DNA of 64,000 bases, taken from positions 372,001 through 436,000 of the forward strand of contig NZ_BDCM01000013.1 in the NCBI RefSeq assembly GCF_001613505.1, read 5' to 3'. The stretch is from Nocardia mikamii NBRC 108933 (GTDB taxonomy: Bacteria; Actinomycetota; Actinomycetes; Mycobacteriales; Mycobacteriaceae). The notes under the pieces are model-generated. The model saw nothing but the letters and a program-made list of their open reading frames with translations. It did not search any database and was not told the DNA's origin. Shown here one piece after another: positions 44,151 to 52,157 of the stretch. A program made the translations under genes and the position numbers. Within the stretch, counting starts at the first letter, position 1. Every line of letters begins with the position of its first letter.

Positions 44151-44804
44151 TTGTCCGGACAGCCGCGTGGACGCCGCGACGCCCAGCGCAATCGCCAACT
44201 ACTCCTCGATGCCGCACTCACCGCGTTCACCGGCGAAGCAGGCACGGCGAGCCTGGAATCGATCGCGAAATCCGCCGGGGTGGGAATCGGAACGCTGTAT
44301 CGGCACTTCCCGTCCCGGGAAGCGCTCATCGAAGCCGTCTACCGCAGCGAACTGGAACAGCTGTGCGATCAAGCGGCGCACCTGCTCGCCGACCACGCCC
44401 CGGAGGTCGCGTTACAGATCTGGCTCGGCCGCTACGCCGACTTCGTGGCCACCAAACGCGGCATGGCCGAGGCGCTGCGCGAGGTCACCGCCTCCGGGGC
44501 GGTGACCTCGGCGCAGACACGCGAAAGACTCAGTGCGGCAATACGTTCCGTCCTCGATGCGGGAATCTCGGCAGGCACTCTGCGAGACGACGTCCGGCCC
44601 GAGGACATCACGGCGGCGATGGCGGGCGCGACGCTGGCGGGTATCGACCGCGAGCAGATCGACCGTCTCCTCGACCTGTTGCTCGATGGTGTGCGACCCG
44701 GCGCGGGGAGGCCCAGCGACGCGGGCCGGCCGATTGTCATCGAGCGCGGATCAGTGCCGTCCCGGTCGCCCGGTCGTGCATACCGCGACGATCCCCGTCG
44801 GTGA
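44151..44804 (+). CDS. TetR-family regulator of the aldo/keto reductase
   Basis: 217 residues. DNA-binding helices: ASLESIAKSAGVGIGTLYRHFPSRE (about 40-64). The ligand domain resembles the TetR subgroup with GRYADFVATKRGMAEALREV. The start is TTG 44151, directly after operator copy 2; no better start is in frame. Likely represses the divergent aldo/keto reductase and itself. Its last 68 bases overlap the 3' end of the convergent RDD gene, and the final 25 residues are of low quality, so the true end of the fold is earlier. Confidence 0.85.
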   Translation: MSGQPRGRRDAQRNRQLLLDAALTAFTGEAGTASLESIAKSAGVGIGTLYRHFPSREALIEAVYRSELEQLCDQAAHLLADHAPEVALQIWLGRYADFVATKRGMAEALREVTASGAVTSAQTRERLSAAIRSVLDAGISAGTLRDDVRPEDITAAMAGATLAGIDREQIDRLLDLLLDGVRPGAGRPSDAGRPIVIERGSVPSRSPGRAYRDDPRR

Positions 44805-45198
44805 ACAACGCGGGCACCACGAAGGTCAGCAGAACCTGCCTCGCCACCGAGCGCACGAATCCGACCGGCGCCGACGCGTCGATCCGCACGGTGCGCATTC
44901 CCAGGAAGTACTGCCCGGGCGTGAACCCGAACAGCATGACCGTCACGACGCCGATCACGAACCAGATCAGATAGGTGACGGTGTTGAGCGAGCCGGCGCC
45001 GCGCACGATCAGCGCGGCGATACCCATGGCGATGAAGTAGTCCACGAACAGCGCGACAATGCGGCGCGACATGGGCGCCAGCGACCCGACACCCTCCTGC
45101 GGCAGGCCGAGCAGCTTGCCGGGATAGTCGTCGGACTGCGGCTCGCCGGGGTGGGCCGCATTCGGGCCGGACAGCCAGGAACCGGTAATTCGCGCCAT
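44737..45198 (-). CDS. RDD-family membrane protein
   Basis: 153 residues with the RDD domain: RRIVALFVDYFIAMGI carries the conserved Arg and Asp, then two further hydrophobic segments and GFTPGQYFLGMRTVRID. It is the homologue of Rv2219A, upstream of glnA in M. tuberculosis. Function unclear; RDD proteins have been linked to ion exchange. ATG 45198. It is divergent from glnA by 461 bases. Confidence 0.9.
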   Translation of the reverse strand: MARITGSWLSGPNAAHPGEPQSDDYPGKLLGLPQEGVGSLAPMSRRIVALFVDYFIAMGIAALIVRGAGSLNTVTYLIWFVIGVVTVMLFGFTPGQYFLGMRTVRIDASAPVGFVRSVARQVLLTFVVPALFTDGDRRGMHDRATGTALIRAR

Positions 45199-45547
45199 GC
45201 TCCCAGCGTAGGCGTATCGGCGGTGAGGATTACGTCACACCCGGACCGCGCGCGTACCCGCGCGTAACACCGGCGACCGGACGCCGCCGTCGGCGCGCGG
45301 CGTCTCCCCCGCGGTTTCGCGGGCCCGCGGTGGCGGCAGCGCGATGCCCCGCCGGGACGATTCACCAAAGCGGTTGCGGGCGGGAAACTCTCGGGGGCGC
45401 GCGCACCGATCGGCGACGATGCGCGGTCCTCGAATCGAGCGCCGGATGCCGTGGTGGCAGGATAACCGTGCTGGTCCGGCACCGCATCAGGAACGAACCC
45501 TCGCGTGGTGTTGCCCGGGGAGGCCGCCGACCCGTCCAGCAGCACGT
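45199..45547. other. upstream part of the glnA regulatory region
   Basis: 349 bases with no convincing gene. A GTAACACCGGCGACCG string at about 45262 looks like a partial GlnR half-pair. The confident GlnR box follows at 45548. Confidence 0.45.
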
Positions 45548-45585
45548 GTAACACTGGCGAAACACAGCCTTGATTGCGGGGAAAC
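45548..45585. promoter_or_regulatory. GlnR box of glnA
   Basis: Four half-sites at exact 6-base spacing: GTAAC, GAAAC, TTGAT and GAAAC, matching the actinobacterial GlnR consensus gTnAc-N6-GaAAc-N6-GtnAC-N6-GaAAc. It lies 75 bases upstream of the glnA GTG. GlnR is expected to activate glnA under nitrogen limitation. Confidence 0.85.
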
Positions 45586-45659
45586 ACCGCATCCATACCG
45601 TTCAGCGCTGAAACCCAGCAATCGGCACAGGCTGGGAACCGATCCGTAAGGAGTACTAA

Positions 45660-47096
45660 GTGGCGTTCAGCACGGCCGACGAGGTCATCAAGTACATCAA
45701 GGAGGAGGACGTCGAGTACGTCGACGTACGCTTCTCGGACCTTCCTGGCGTTCAGCAGCACTTCTCCATCCCGGCGAAGTCGTTCACTTCCGACCTGGCC
45801 GAAGAGGGCCTGGCGTTCGACGGCTCCTCGGTGCGCGGTTTCCAGTCGATCGACGAGTCGGACATGCTGCTGCTGCCCGACTTCTCCACCGCCCGGATCG
45901 ACCCGTTCCGTGCCGCGAAGACGCTGAACCTGAACTTCTTCGTGCATGACCCGTTCACCCGTGAGGCCTACTCCCGCGACCCGCGCAACATCGCGCGCAA
46001 GGCGGAGGAGTACCTGCGTTCGACCGGTATCGCCGACACCGCGTTCTTCGGTGCCGAGGCCGAGTTCTACATCTTCGACGGCGTGCGCTACGGATCGGCC
46101 ATGAACGGCTCGTTCTACGAGATCGAGTCCGTCTCGGGTTCGTGGAACACCGGCAAGGAGTTCAACCCCGACGGTTCCCGCAACCTGGGTTACAAGGTTC
46201 GCAACAAGGGTGGCTACTTCCCCGTCGCGCCTTACGACCACTACGTGGACCTGCGCGACAAGATCTCGACCAACCTGCAGAACGCGGGCTTCGAGCTCGA
46301 GCGTGGCCACCACGAGGTCGGCACCGCCGGCCAGGCCGAGATCAACTACAAGTTCGGCACCCTGCTGTCGGCTGCCGACGACCTGCAGCTGTTCAAGTAC
46401 ATCGTGAAGAACACCGCGTGGCAGGAAGGCAAGTCGGTCACCTTCATGCCGAAGCCGCTGTTCGGTGACAACGGCTCGGGTATGCACGTGCACCAGTCGC
46501 TGTGGAAGGACGGCAAGCCGCTGTTCCACGACGAGGCCGGCTACGGTGGCCTGTCCGACCTGGCCCGCCACTACATCGGCGGCATCCTGCACCACGCGCC
46601 GTCGCTGCTGGCGTTCACCAACCCGACCGTGAACTCCTACCACCGTCTGGTGCCGGGCTACGAGGCCCCGATCAACCTGGTGTACTCGCAGCGCAACCGC
46701 TCCGCCGCGGTCCGCATCCCGGTCACCGGCAACAACCCGAAGGCCAAGCGCATCGAGTTCCGCGCGCCGGACTCCTCGGGTAACCCGTACCTGGCCTTCG
46801 CCGCCATGATGATGGCCGGCCTGGACGGCATCAAGAAGAAGATCGAGCCCAAGGCCCCGGTCGACAAGGACCTCTACGAGCTCCCGCCGGAGGAGGCCAA
46901 GAACATCCCGCAGGCCCCCACCTCGCTGGCCTCGGTCATCGACCGCCTCGAGCAGGACCACGAGTACCTCACCGAGGGCAACGTCTTCACCGACGACCTC
47001 ATCGAGACCTGGATCCAGCTCAAGCGTGACAACGAGATCGCGCCGGTGAACCTGCGTCCGCACCCCTACGAGTTCGAGCTGTACTACGACGTGTAA
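45660..47096 (+). CDS. glnA: glutamine synthetase type I, GlnA1
   Basis: 478 residues, the size of GSI-beta. Conserved blocks are complete: FDGSSVRGF, the EAEFY and HHEVGTAGQ metal-binding strands, [17 protein letters not shown] and [17 protein letters not shown]. Tyr406 in DLYELPPEE is the adenylylation site, matching M. tuberculosis GlnA1. It makes glutamine from glutamate and ammonia; GlnE controls it by AMP addition. GTG 45660 has AAGGAG upstream. A GlnR box precedes and a strong terminator follows. Confidence 0.97.
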   Translation: MAFSTADEVIKYIKEEDVEYVDVRFSDLPGVQQHFSIPAKSFTSDLAEEGLAFDGSSVRGFQSIDESDMLLLPDFSTARIDPFRAAKTLNLNFFVHDPFTREAYSRDPRNIARKAEEYLRSTGIADTAFFGAEAEFYIFDGVRYGSAMNGSFYEIESVSGSWNTGKEFNPDGSRNLGYKVRNKGGYFPVAPYDHYVDLRDKISTNLQNAGFELERGHHEVGTAGQAEINYKFGTLLSAADDLQLFKYIVKNTAWQEGKSVTFMPKPLFGDNGSGMHVHQSLWKDGKPLFHDEAGYGGLSDLARHYIGGILHHAPSLLAFTNPTVNSYHRLVPGYEAPINLVYSQRNRSAAVRIPVTGNNPKAKRIEFRAPDSSGNPYLAFAAMMMAGLDGIKKKIEPKAPVDKDLYELPPEEAKNIPQAPTSLASVIDRLEQDHEYLTEGNVFTDDLIETWIQLKRDNEIAPVNLRPHPYEFELYYDV

Positions 47097-47122
47097 GTCG
47101 TTACGGCGCAATTGAATTCACG

Positions 47123-47150
47123 AAGCCCCAGCCGGAATCGGCTGGGGCTT
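47123..47150 (+). terminator. strong intrinsic-type terminator of glnA
   Basis: AAGCCCCAGCCG and CGGCTGGGGCTT are perfect 12-base arms around GAAT, 26 bases after the stop; a weak T content follows. Confidence 0.85.
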
Positions 47151-47169
47151 CGGTGCGTTCCGGGGCTCG

Positions 47170-47337
47170 TCACAGATGCGGGTGGCTACCCAGGGACGCG
47201 CTGTAGACGGCCGGATGCGCTTGGGCGGCAGCGAGATTGCGGCGTTCCTCGGCGGTCAGGGTGTGGCGGGCCAGCGCCCGGCGGGCGTAGGTGCGCAAGG
47301 TCCCCCAAAGCGAGGGGTGGGCGTGGGTGTGGATCAT
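47170..47337 (-). CDS. small basic hypothetical protein, 55 residues
   Basis: A 55-codon ORF from ATG 47337 with a strong GGAGGAGGGATC ribosome site. Codon use is typical of the genome (third positions nearly all G or C). The protein is histidine- and arginine-rich, with THAHPSLWGTLRTYARR and HTLTAEERRNLAAAQAH; one helix is likely. No family recognised. It lies on the minus strand between glnA and mpaB and is probably real because of the ribosome site. Confidence 0.6.
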   Translation of the reverse strand: MIHTHAHPSLWGTLRTYARRALARHTLTAEERRNLAAAQAHPAVYSASLGSHPHL

Positions 47338-47476
47338 GGCTGGATCCCTCCTCCCTGAACGTTCGATGTGGCGAGGATCCCATTCTTCCATCAGTTCACC
47401 GAGATTTCAGGTTGTGTTCACTTCCGGTTGCACCAGCAACTCGACGGAGAGCAGCCGGTTGCCAAGATCGAAAGAG

Positions 47477-47507
47477 GGTGAGATGATTCGCATGTAATCC
47501 TCTCATC
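47477..47507. promoter_or_regulatory. palindromic operator candidate before mpaB
   Basis: GGTGAGATGATT and AATCCTCTCATC match as inverted repeats at 10 of 12 positions around a 7-base spacer. It ends 28 bases upstream of the oxygenase start. The regulator is not identified. Confidence 0.5.
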
Positions 47508-47534
47508 ATGTCGAGTGGTCAAAGGAGATCACGG

Positions 47535-48446
47535 ATGACCGCCTCCGTCGCCCGCGCCGAGCGCACCGAACACGAACTCGGCCCCCGGAAGCCGATCGAG
47601 CCCGGAACCCGCATGTGGGACGAGGTAGGACTGATCACCTTCTCCCTCACCGCCGGGTCGGCATTTCTGCTGCAGACCATGGAACCGACGATTTCCGCGG
47701 TCGTCGACGAGCACTCCACCTTCCGCACCGATCCGATGGGCCGCGCGATGCGCAGTCTGGCCGCGGTGATGACCTGGACCTACGGCGGTGACGAGGCTGT
47801 CGCCGAGGCCGATCGCCTACGGCATATGCACGCCTCACTCAACACCGTCGACGCCCAGGGCAAACGCCATTCCGCGCTCGCCTCCGGTCCGTGGGCCTGG
47901 GTGCTGCACACCGGCACCTACGCCTTCAACGAAGGTTCGAAGTACTTCAGCCGCACCCCGCTCACGTACGCGGAGAAGGAGCAGTACTACCAGGAGGTGC
48001 TGCAGCTGCTGCGCATGTTCTCGGTGGCGCCCAAGGAGATTCCGCCGACCTACGCCGAGTTCGAGGTCTTCTTCGCCGACACCGTGGAGAACCATCTGGT
48101 CGCCACCGACACCGCGCGCGACTATCTGAAGACGATCCGCCACGTGGCCCCGCCCAAGTCGCTGCCCAGGCCGCTGACGCCGCTGTGGAAGCTGGCCGCC
48201 TCCCCGCTCGGCCGCATGCAGTACTTCTGCACCGTCGGCACCACCCCCGAACCGGCGCGCCGCAAACTCGGACTGACGTGGACCGCGCAGGACGAGCGCA
48301 ACCTGCGCATCCTGGGCTGGGTGCTGGCCCGGCTCGTTCCGCTGCTGCCGGAACGGATCCGCTACTTCCCCATCGCCTACGAGGCGCGCAAACTCGAGCG
48401 CGACCGCGCCCGGCTGCGCAAGGTGCTCGATCTGCGCCCGATGTGA
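47535..48446 (+). CDS. MpaB-type (DUF2236) oxygenase
   Basis: 303 residues from ATG 47535, seven bases after GGAG; ATG 47508 upstream lies against the palindrome. All-helical, with LRHMHASLNTVDAQGKRHSAL carrying conserved histidines and WVLHTGTYAFNEGSKYF, the signature of the DUF2236/MpaB-latex clearing protein group. Members are heme or metal oxygenases that cleave polyprenoid chains. The substrate here is unknown. Confidence 0.82.
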   Translation: MTASVARAERTEHELGPRKPIEPGTRMWDEVGLITFSLTAGSAFLLQTMEPTISAVVDEHSTFRTDPMGRAMRSLAAVMTWTYGGDEAVAEADRLRHMHASLNTVDAQGKRHSALASGPWAWVLHTGTYAFNEGSKYFSRTPLTYAEKEQYYQEVLQLLRMFSVAPKEIPPTYAEFEVFFADTVENHLVATDTARDYLKTIRHVAPPKSLPRPLTPLWKLAASPLGRMQYFCTVGTTPEPARRKLGLTWTAQDERNLRILGWVLARLVPLLPERIRYFPIAYEARKLERDRARLRKVLDLRPM

Positions 48447-48524
48447 TCGAGGCCGGGTGACCGGCCGGTTTCCCGACCCCGGTTCTCAGGGCTGGACGGG
48501 TGGCGGTGCAGACTCGATAGTCCT

Positions 48525-48914
48525 ATGGTGCTCGAGAATTCATCGCCGCGCGCCCGGCGCGTGCTCACGCGTGTGCTGTGCGGGCTGGTCCTCCTGACCG
48601 CCGCGGCCGCGCCGGTCACCGCGGCCGCCGCACCGGCCCCGGCGTATCAGTGGCGCCAGGAGTTCCTGACCACACCCGACGGCATGCGGTTGCACGCGGA
48701 TATCCTGCGGCCCGCGGGGATGGCCGACGACGTGCGCACCCCGGTCGTCATGACGGTGAGCCCCTACCGCAATCACCTGGCATTTCTCACCGAGATCTAT
48801 CCGGAGGGCGGGCTGGGCAAATGGCGCGCCCGCCGGGTGACCACGACCGCGCCGGAGATCCTGCGCGATTCCGGTGTCACCGTGGACTTCCCGCAACGAC
48901 GAGGAGATCGATGA
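48525..48914 (+). pseudogene. truncated CocE/NonD-like hydrolase remnant
   Basis: 129 residues: a signal peptide (about 12-37) followed by the start of a CocE/X-Pro dipeptidyl-peptidase-type domain (EFLTTPDGMRLHADILRPAGM and TPVVMTVSPYRNHLA). At residue about 95, where the family continues for several hundred residues to the catalytic serine, the frame runs into unrelated sequence and stops at 48914. The nucleophile and the rest are absent, so it is not a working hydrolase. Its stop overlaps the next start as ATGA. Best read as a deletion remnant; a short secreted protein is possible. Confidence 0.7.
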
Positions 48915-50269
48915 CGGCGACCGGTACGACCGCGACCACCGTCGACGACGCGACCGCGCAGCGGCTCGCGGCCGCCCTGCGCTGCGTCACCGTCTCGCGC
49001 GACGACGCCGATACCGACGAGGTCGAATTCGACCGGCTCGCAAGCCTTCTCGACAACGAATTCCCCCTGGTGCACAAACACCTGGAACTGGAGCGGTTCG
49101 GCCACAGCCGGCTGTATCGCTGGCCGGGAACCGAGCCCGGGACGGCGGCCGTTCTGCTCGCCCACCAGGATGTGGTTCCGGTCGACGACGAGCAACGCTG
49201 GACCCATCCCCCGTTCGCCGGTGTGGTCGACGACGAATTCATTTGGGGCCGTGGCGCGATCGACGACAAGAGCCGGGTGCTGGCGATCCTGGAGGCGGCC
49301 GAATCGCTGCTCGCCGAGGGCCGCCGTCCGCGCCGCGCCGTCTATTTCGCTTTCGGCCACGACGAGGAGATCTTCGGCCGCGCCGGCGCCACCCGGATGG
49401 CAGCCCGGTTGCGTGAGCTCGAGGTGCGCGCCGAGCTGCTGCTCGACGAGGGCGGGGTGATCACCCAGGGCGTCGCCGACGGCGCCACCGCACCCGTCGC
49501 CTCCATCATGCTCGGCGAAAAAGGCTGGGCCACCGTGCAATTGCGCACCACCGACACCGGCGGCCATTCCTCGATGCCCGGCCGCGAAACCGCCGTGGGC
49601 CGGATCGCGCGGGCGGTCGCGCGCATCCAGGACCATCCGATGCCGCTGCGCATGACACCGGTGATCGCCGACATGCTGGCCCGGATGCGGCCCGCCATGG
49701 CCGAACCTCGCCGTTCCGCCCTGCGGCTCGCACCGATCGCGGGCGGGGTGATCACCCGCATGATGGCGGCGCGACCGCAGACCGAGGCCCTGGTCCGCAC
49801 CACCACCGCGCCGACCGTGATCCGCGGCGGGGTGAAGGCGAACGTACTGCCGCAGCGCGCCGAGGCGCTGGTGAATTTCCGTATCCTGCCCGGTGATTCG
49901 GTGGCCGGCGTGCTCGATCACTGCCGCCGCGTGGTCGCCGACCCGCGCGTCGCGATCGAGGTGTTCGGAACCGCCTCCGAACCCTCACGGATCACCGGCC
50001 CCGGACCGGCCTTCGACGTGATCGCCGACCTCACCCGTGCCGTGGTGCCGGAGGCGGTGGTCACCACGGGCATCGTGCCCGGCGCCACCGACTCCCGCCA
50101 CTACGACGGGCTGGCCACCACCCGATGCAACTTCGCGCCGATCGTGGTCGACGCGGCGGATCTGGAGCGCATCCACGGCACCGACGAACGGCTCTCCCGG
50201 ACCAACTACGCGCGGTTGATCGAATTCAACCGCCGCGTCCTCGCGCACTACACCAGCGCCGGCGGCTGA
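48911..50269 (+). CDS. M20-family metallopeptidase
   Basis: 452 residues, ATG 48911 with GAGGAG upstream, overlapping the CocE remnant stop. Zinc-binding and catalytic motifs: LLAHQDVVPVD (first His and catalytic Asp), WGRGAIDDKS and FGHDEEIFGRAGA. The lid domain includes GHSSMPGRETAVGR. It resembles the PM20D1/carboxypeptidase branch that hydrolyses N-acyl amino acids or dipeptides in the cytosol. No signal peptide. The coupling to a hydrolase remnant suggests the pair once formed an operon. Confidence 0.87.
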   Translation: MTATGTTATTVDDATAQRLAAALRCVTVSRDDADTDEVEFDRLASLLDNEFPLVHKHLELERFGHSRLYRWPGTEPGTAAVLLAHQDVVPVDDEQRWTHPPFAGVVDDEFIWGRGAIDDKSRVLAILEAAESLLAEGRRPRRAVYFAFGHDEEIFGRAGATRMAARLRELEVRAELLLDEGGVITQGVADGATAPVASIMLGEKGWATVQLRTTDTGGHSSMPGRETAVGRIARAVARIQDHPMPLRMTPVIADMLARMRPAMAEPRRSALRLAPIAGGVITRMMAARPQTEALVRTTTAPTVIRGGVKANVLPQRAEALVNFRILPGDSVAGVLDHCRRVVADPRVAIEVFGTASEPSRITGPGPAFDVIADLTRAVVPEAVVTTGIVPGATDSRHYDGLATTRCNFAPIVVDAADLERIHGTDERLSRTNYARLIEFNRRVLAHYTSAGG

Positions 50270-50306
50270 TGCCGGGAATGTCGGTGTTCGCCGCTACGCT
50301 CAGCGG

Positions 50307-50714
50307 GTGCGAGCTACAGCAACGTTCACCGTCAAATCCTTCGTCGCCACGGACGTCCTTCCCGATCCGGACATCCCCACCGCGACGCCGGTCGGAATCG
50401 CCCGGCTGGAAAAGCATTTCGAGGGTGAAGCGGTCGGACGCTCGGCCACGTTGTTCACCGCCGCGTTCGACCAGCTGTCGGGCCGGGGCACCTATGTGGC
50501 GATGGAGTCGTTCGAAGGTTCGCTCAACGGTTTGGCCGGCACGTTCAACTTCGCCCACTCGGCGACCACCGCGGGTGCGGACCGCAGTGCGGAATTCTTC
50601 ACCATCGTGCCCAGCAGCGGCACCGGTGAGCTGAGCGAGATCACCGGGACCGGCGGACTGGCGGTCGACGCGGACGGCACCCACAGGATCTGGTTCGACT
50701 ACGACCTGGGCTGA
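50307..50714 (+). CDS. DUF3224 protein
   Basis: 135 residues of all-beta character typical of DUF3224: FEGEAVGRSATLFTAAFD, YVAMESFEGSLNGLAGTFNF and the C-terminal HRIWFDYDLG. These small barrels are related to allene oxide cyclase-like folds; function unknown. GTG 50307 has no good ribosome site and may be leaderless. Confidence 0.85.
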   Translation: MRATATFTVKSFVATDVLPDPDIPTATPVGIARLEKHFEGEAVGRSATLFTAAFDQLSGRGTYVAMESFEGSLNGLAGTFNFAHSATTAGADRSAEFFTIVPSSGTGELSEITGTGGLAVDADGTHRIWFDYDLG

Positions 50715-50806
50715 CCGCCGATCCCGGCGCGGCGGGCCGATGTGCGACACTGCGGCCCGCCGTGCGCGACAATGGCGGCGCAGCGACGGCGCAGACGGAG
50801 GCAGCG

Positions 50807-51643
50807 ATGACGACAGGCGATACCGGCGAATTCGACGCCCGCGGCGGACAGGTCTTCTGGCGGGCCTGGCTGCCCGACCGGGCGCGGGCCGTCGTGGTGC
50901 TGGTGCACGGCGTCGCCGAACACTCCGGGCGCTATGACCATGTGGGAAAACGATTGGCCGACAGCGGTTTCGCGGTCTACGCCTTCGACCACATCGGGCA
51001 CGGCCGCTCCGGCGGCGGGCGGTCGAATATCGAATCGATCGACGCGGCCGCCGACAATGTGAACACCATGCTCGATATCGCGAGCGCGAAGCATCCGGGC
51101 CTGCCCCGGTTCGTCCTCGCCCACAGCATGGGCAGTTTGATCACGCTGTACCTGGCGACGCGGGCGCCGCTGGACGTCGCGGGGATCGCCGTGTCGGCGC
51201 CGCCGGTGGTGATCGAGGCCGGTAACCCGGTGCAGCGGTTGCTCGCCCCGGCCCTGAGCCGCTGGGCGCCGAATCTGGGTGTGCTGCAACTGGATTCGAC
51301 GCAGATCAGCCGCGACCCGGAGGTCGTGCGTGCCTATGATCAGGATCCGCTGGTCTACCGCGGCAAACTCCCGGCCCGCACGGCGACCGAAATTCTGCGC
51401 GGCGCGGACTTCGTGCTGGGCCACCTCGACGCACTGCGGGTGCCGACGCTGGTGCTGCACGGCGGCGCCGATGCGCTGGCCGCCCCGGTGGGCGCCGATC
51501 GGATCGAGGCCGGAGCCACCGCGACCGATCTCACGGTGCTGCGTTATCCGGGCCTCTACCACGAGATATTCAACGAACCCGAACGTGAGAAGGTACTCGG
51601 CGACCTGGTGCACTGGTTGGAGGAGCACACCGGCGCGCAGTAG
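50807..51643 (+). CDS. monoacylglycerol lipase-like alpha/beta hydrolase
   Basis: 278 residues from ATG 50807 (GGAGG six bases upstream). VLVHGVAEHSGRYDH is the oxyanion strand and AHSMGSL the nucleophile elbow; the C-terminal Asp and His (HGGADALA and GLYHEIFNE) complete the triad. It matches the Rv0183 monoglyceride lipase type. Acts on monoacylglycerols, probably in host or storage lipid turnover. It starts 92 bases after DUF3224. Confidence 0.88.
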   Translation: MTTGDTGEFDARGGQVFWRAWLPDRARAVVVLVHGVAEHSGRYDHVGKRLADSGFAVYAFDHIGHGRSGGGRSNIESIDAAADNVNTMLDIASAKHPGLPRFVLAHSMGSLITLYLATRAPLDVAGIAVSAPPVVIEAGNPVQRLLAPALSRWAPNLGVLQLDSTQISRDPEVVRAYDQDPLVYRGKLPARTATEILRGADFVLGHLDALRVPTLVLHGGADALAAPVGADRIEAGATATDLTVLRYPGLYHEIFNEPEREKVLGDLVHWLEEHTGAQ

Positions 51644-51652
51644 CATCCGAGG

Positions 51653-52120
51653 ATGAGCAATACCGACCAGGGACGCATCGCATTCATCCGGGCCAACTGG
51701 CACCAGTCCATCGTCACCCAGGCCCACGAGGGTTTCCTGGCCGAGTACGGCGATCTGGGGTATTCGGCGGATGCCGTCGAGGTGTTCGACGTGCCCGGCG
51801 CGTTCGAGATTCCGCTGCACGCGCAGCGATTGGCGCGCACCGGCCGCTACGCGGCGGTGGTGGCCGCGGCGCTGGTCGTCGACGGCGGCATCTACCGGCA
51901 CGATTTCGTCGCCTCGGCCGTGGTCGACGGGCTCATGCGGGTGCAGCTCGAGACGGACGTCCCGGTGTTCTCCGTGGTGCTGACCCCGCATCACTTCCAC
52001 GAGCACAGCGAGCACGTGGACTACTTCACCAAGCACTTCCACACCAAGGGCGCCGAGGCCGCCCGCGCGGTCGCGACCACGCTCAGCTCCCTGCGCACCC
52101 TCCCGACCGGCGCGGTCTGA
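51653..52120 (+). CDS. RibH2-like lumazine synthase paralogue
   Basis: 155 residues of the 6,7-dimethyl-8-ribityllumazine synthase fold: RIAFIRANWHQSIV, VFDVPGAFEIPL with the conserved PGAFEIP, GGIYRHDFVASAV carrying the catalytic histidine, and SVVLTPHHFHEH. It resembles the second-type lumazine synthases (RibH2) found outside the rib operon in Brucella and Mesorhizobium. No other riboflavin gene is near; it follows the lipase gene by nine bases, an unusual partner. Confidence 0.85.
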   Translation: MSNTDQGRIAFIRANWHQSIVTQAHEGFLAEYGDLGYSADAVEVFDVPGAFEIPLHAQRLARTGRYAAVVAAALVVDGGIYRHDFVASAVVDGLMRVQLETDVPVFSVVLTPHHFHEHSEHVDYFTKHFHTKGAEAARAVATTLSSLRTLPTGAV

Positions 52121-52125
52121 GAGAA

Positions 52126-52153
52126 CGGGCGACCGGCCGTCCGGTCGCCCGTC
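52126..52153. terminator. bidirectional terminator hairpin
   Basis: ACGGGCGACCGG and CCGGTCGCCCGT are perfect 12-base arms around CCGT, in the 37-base gap between two convergent genes. Confidence 0.8.
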
Positions 52154-52157
52154 GGCG

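Noticed and set aside
45009-47111. 700-codon minus-strand ORF
   Set aside because: Antisense to glnA1 and its GlnR region.
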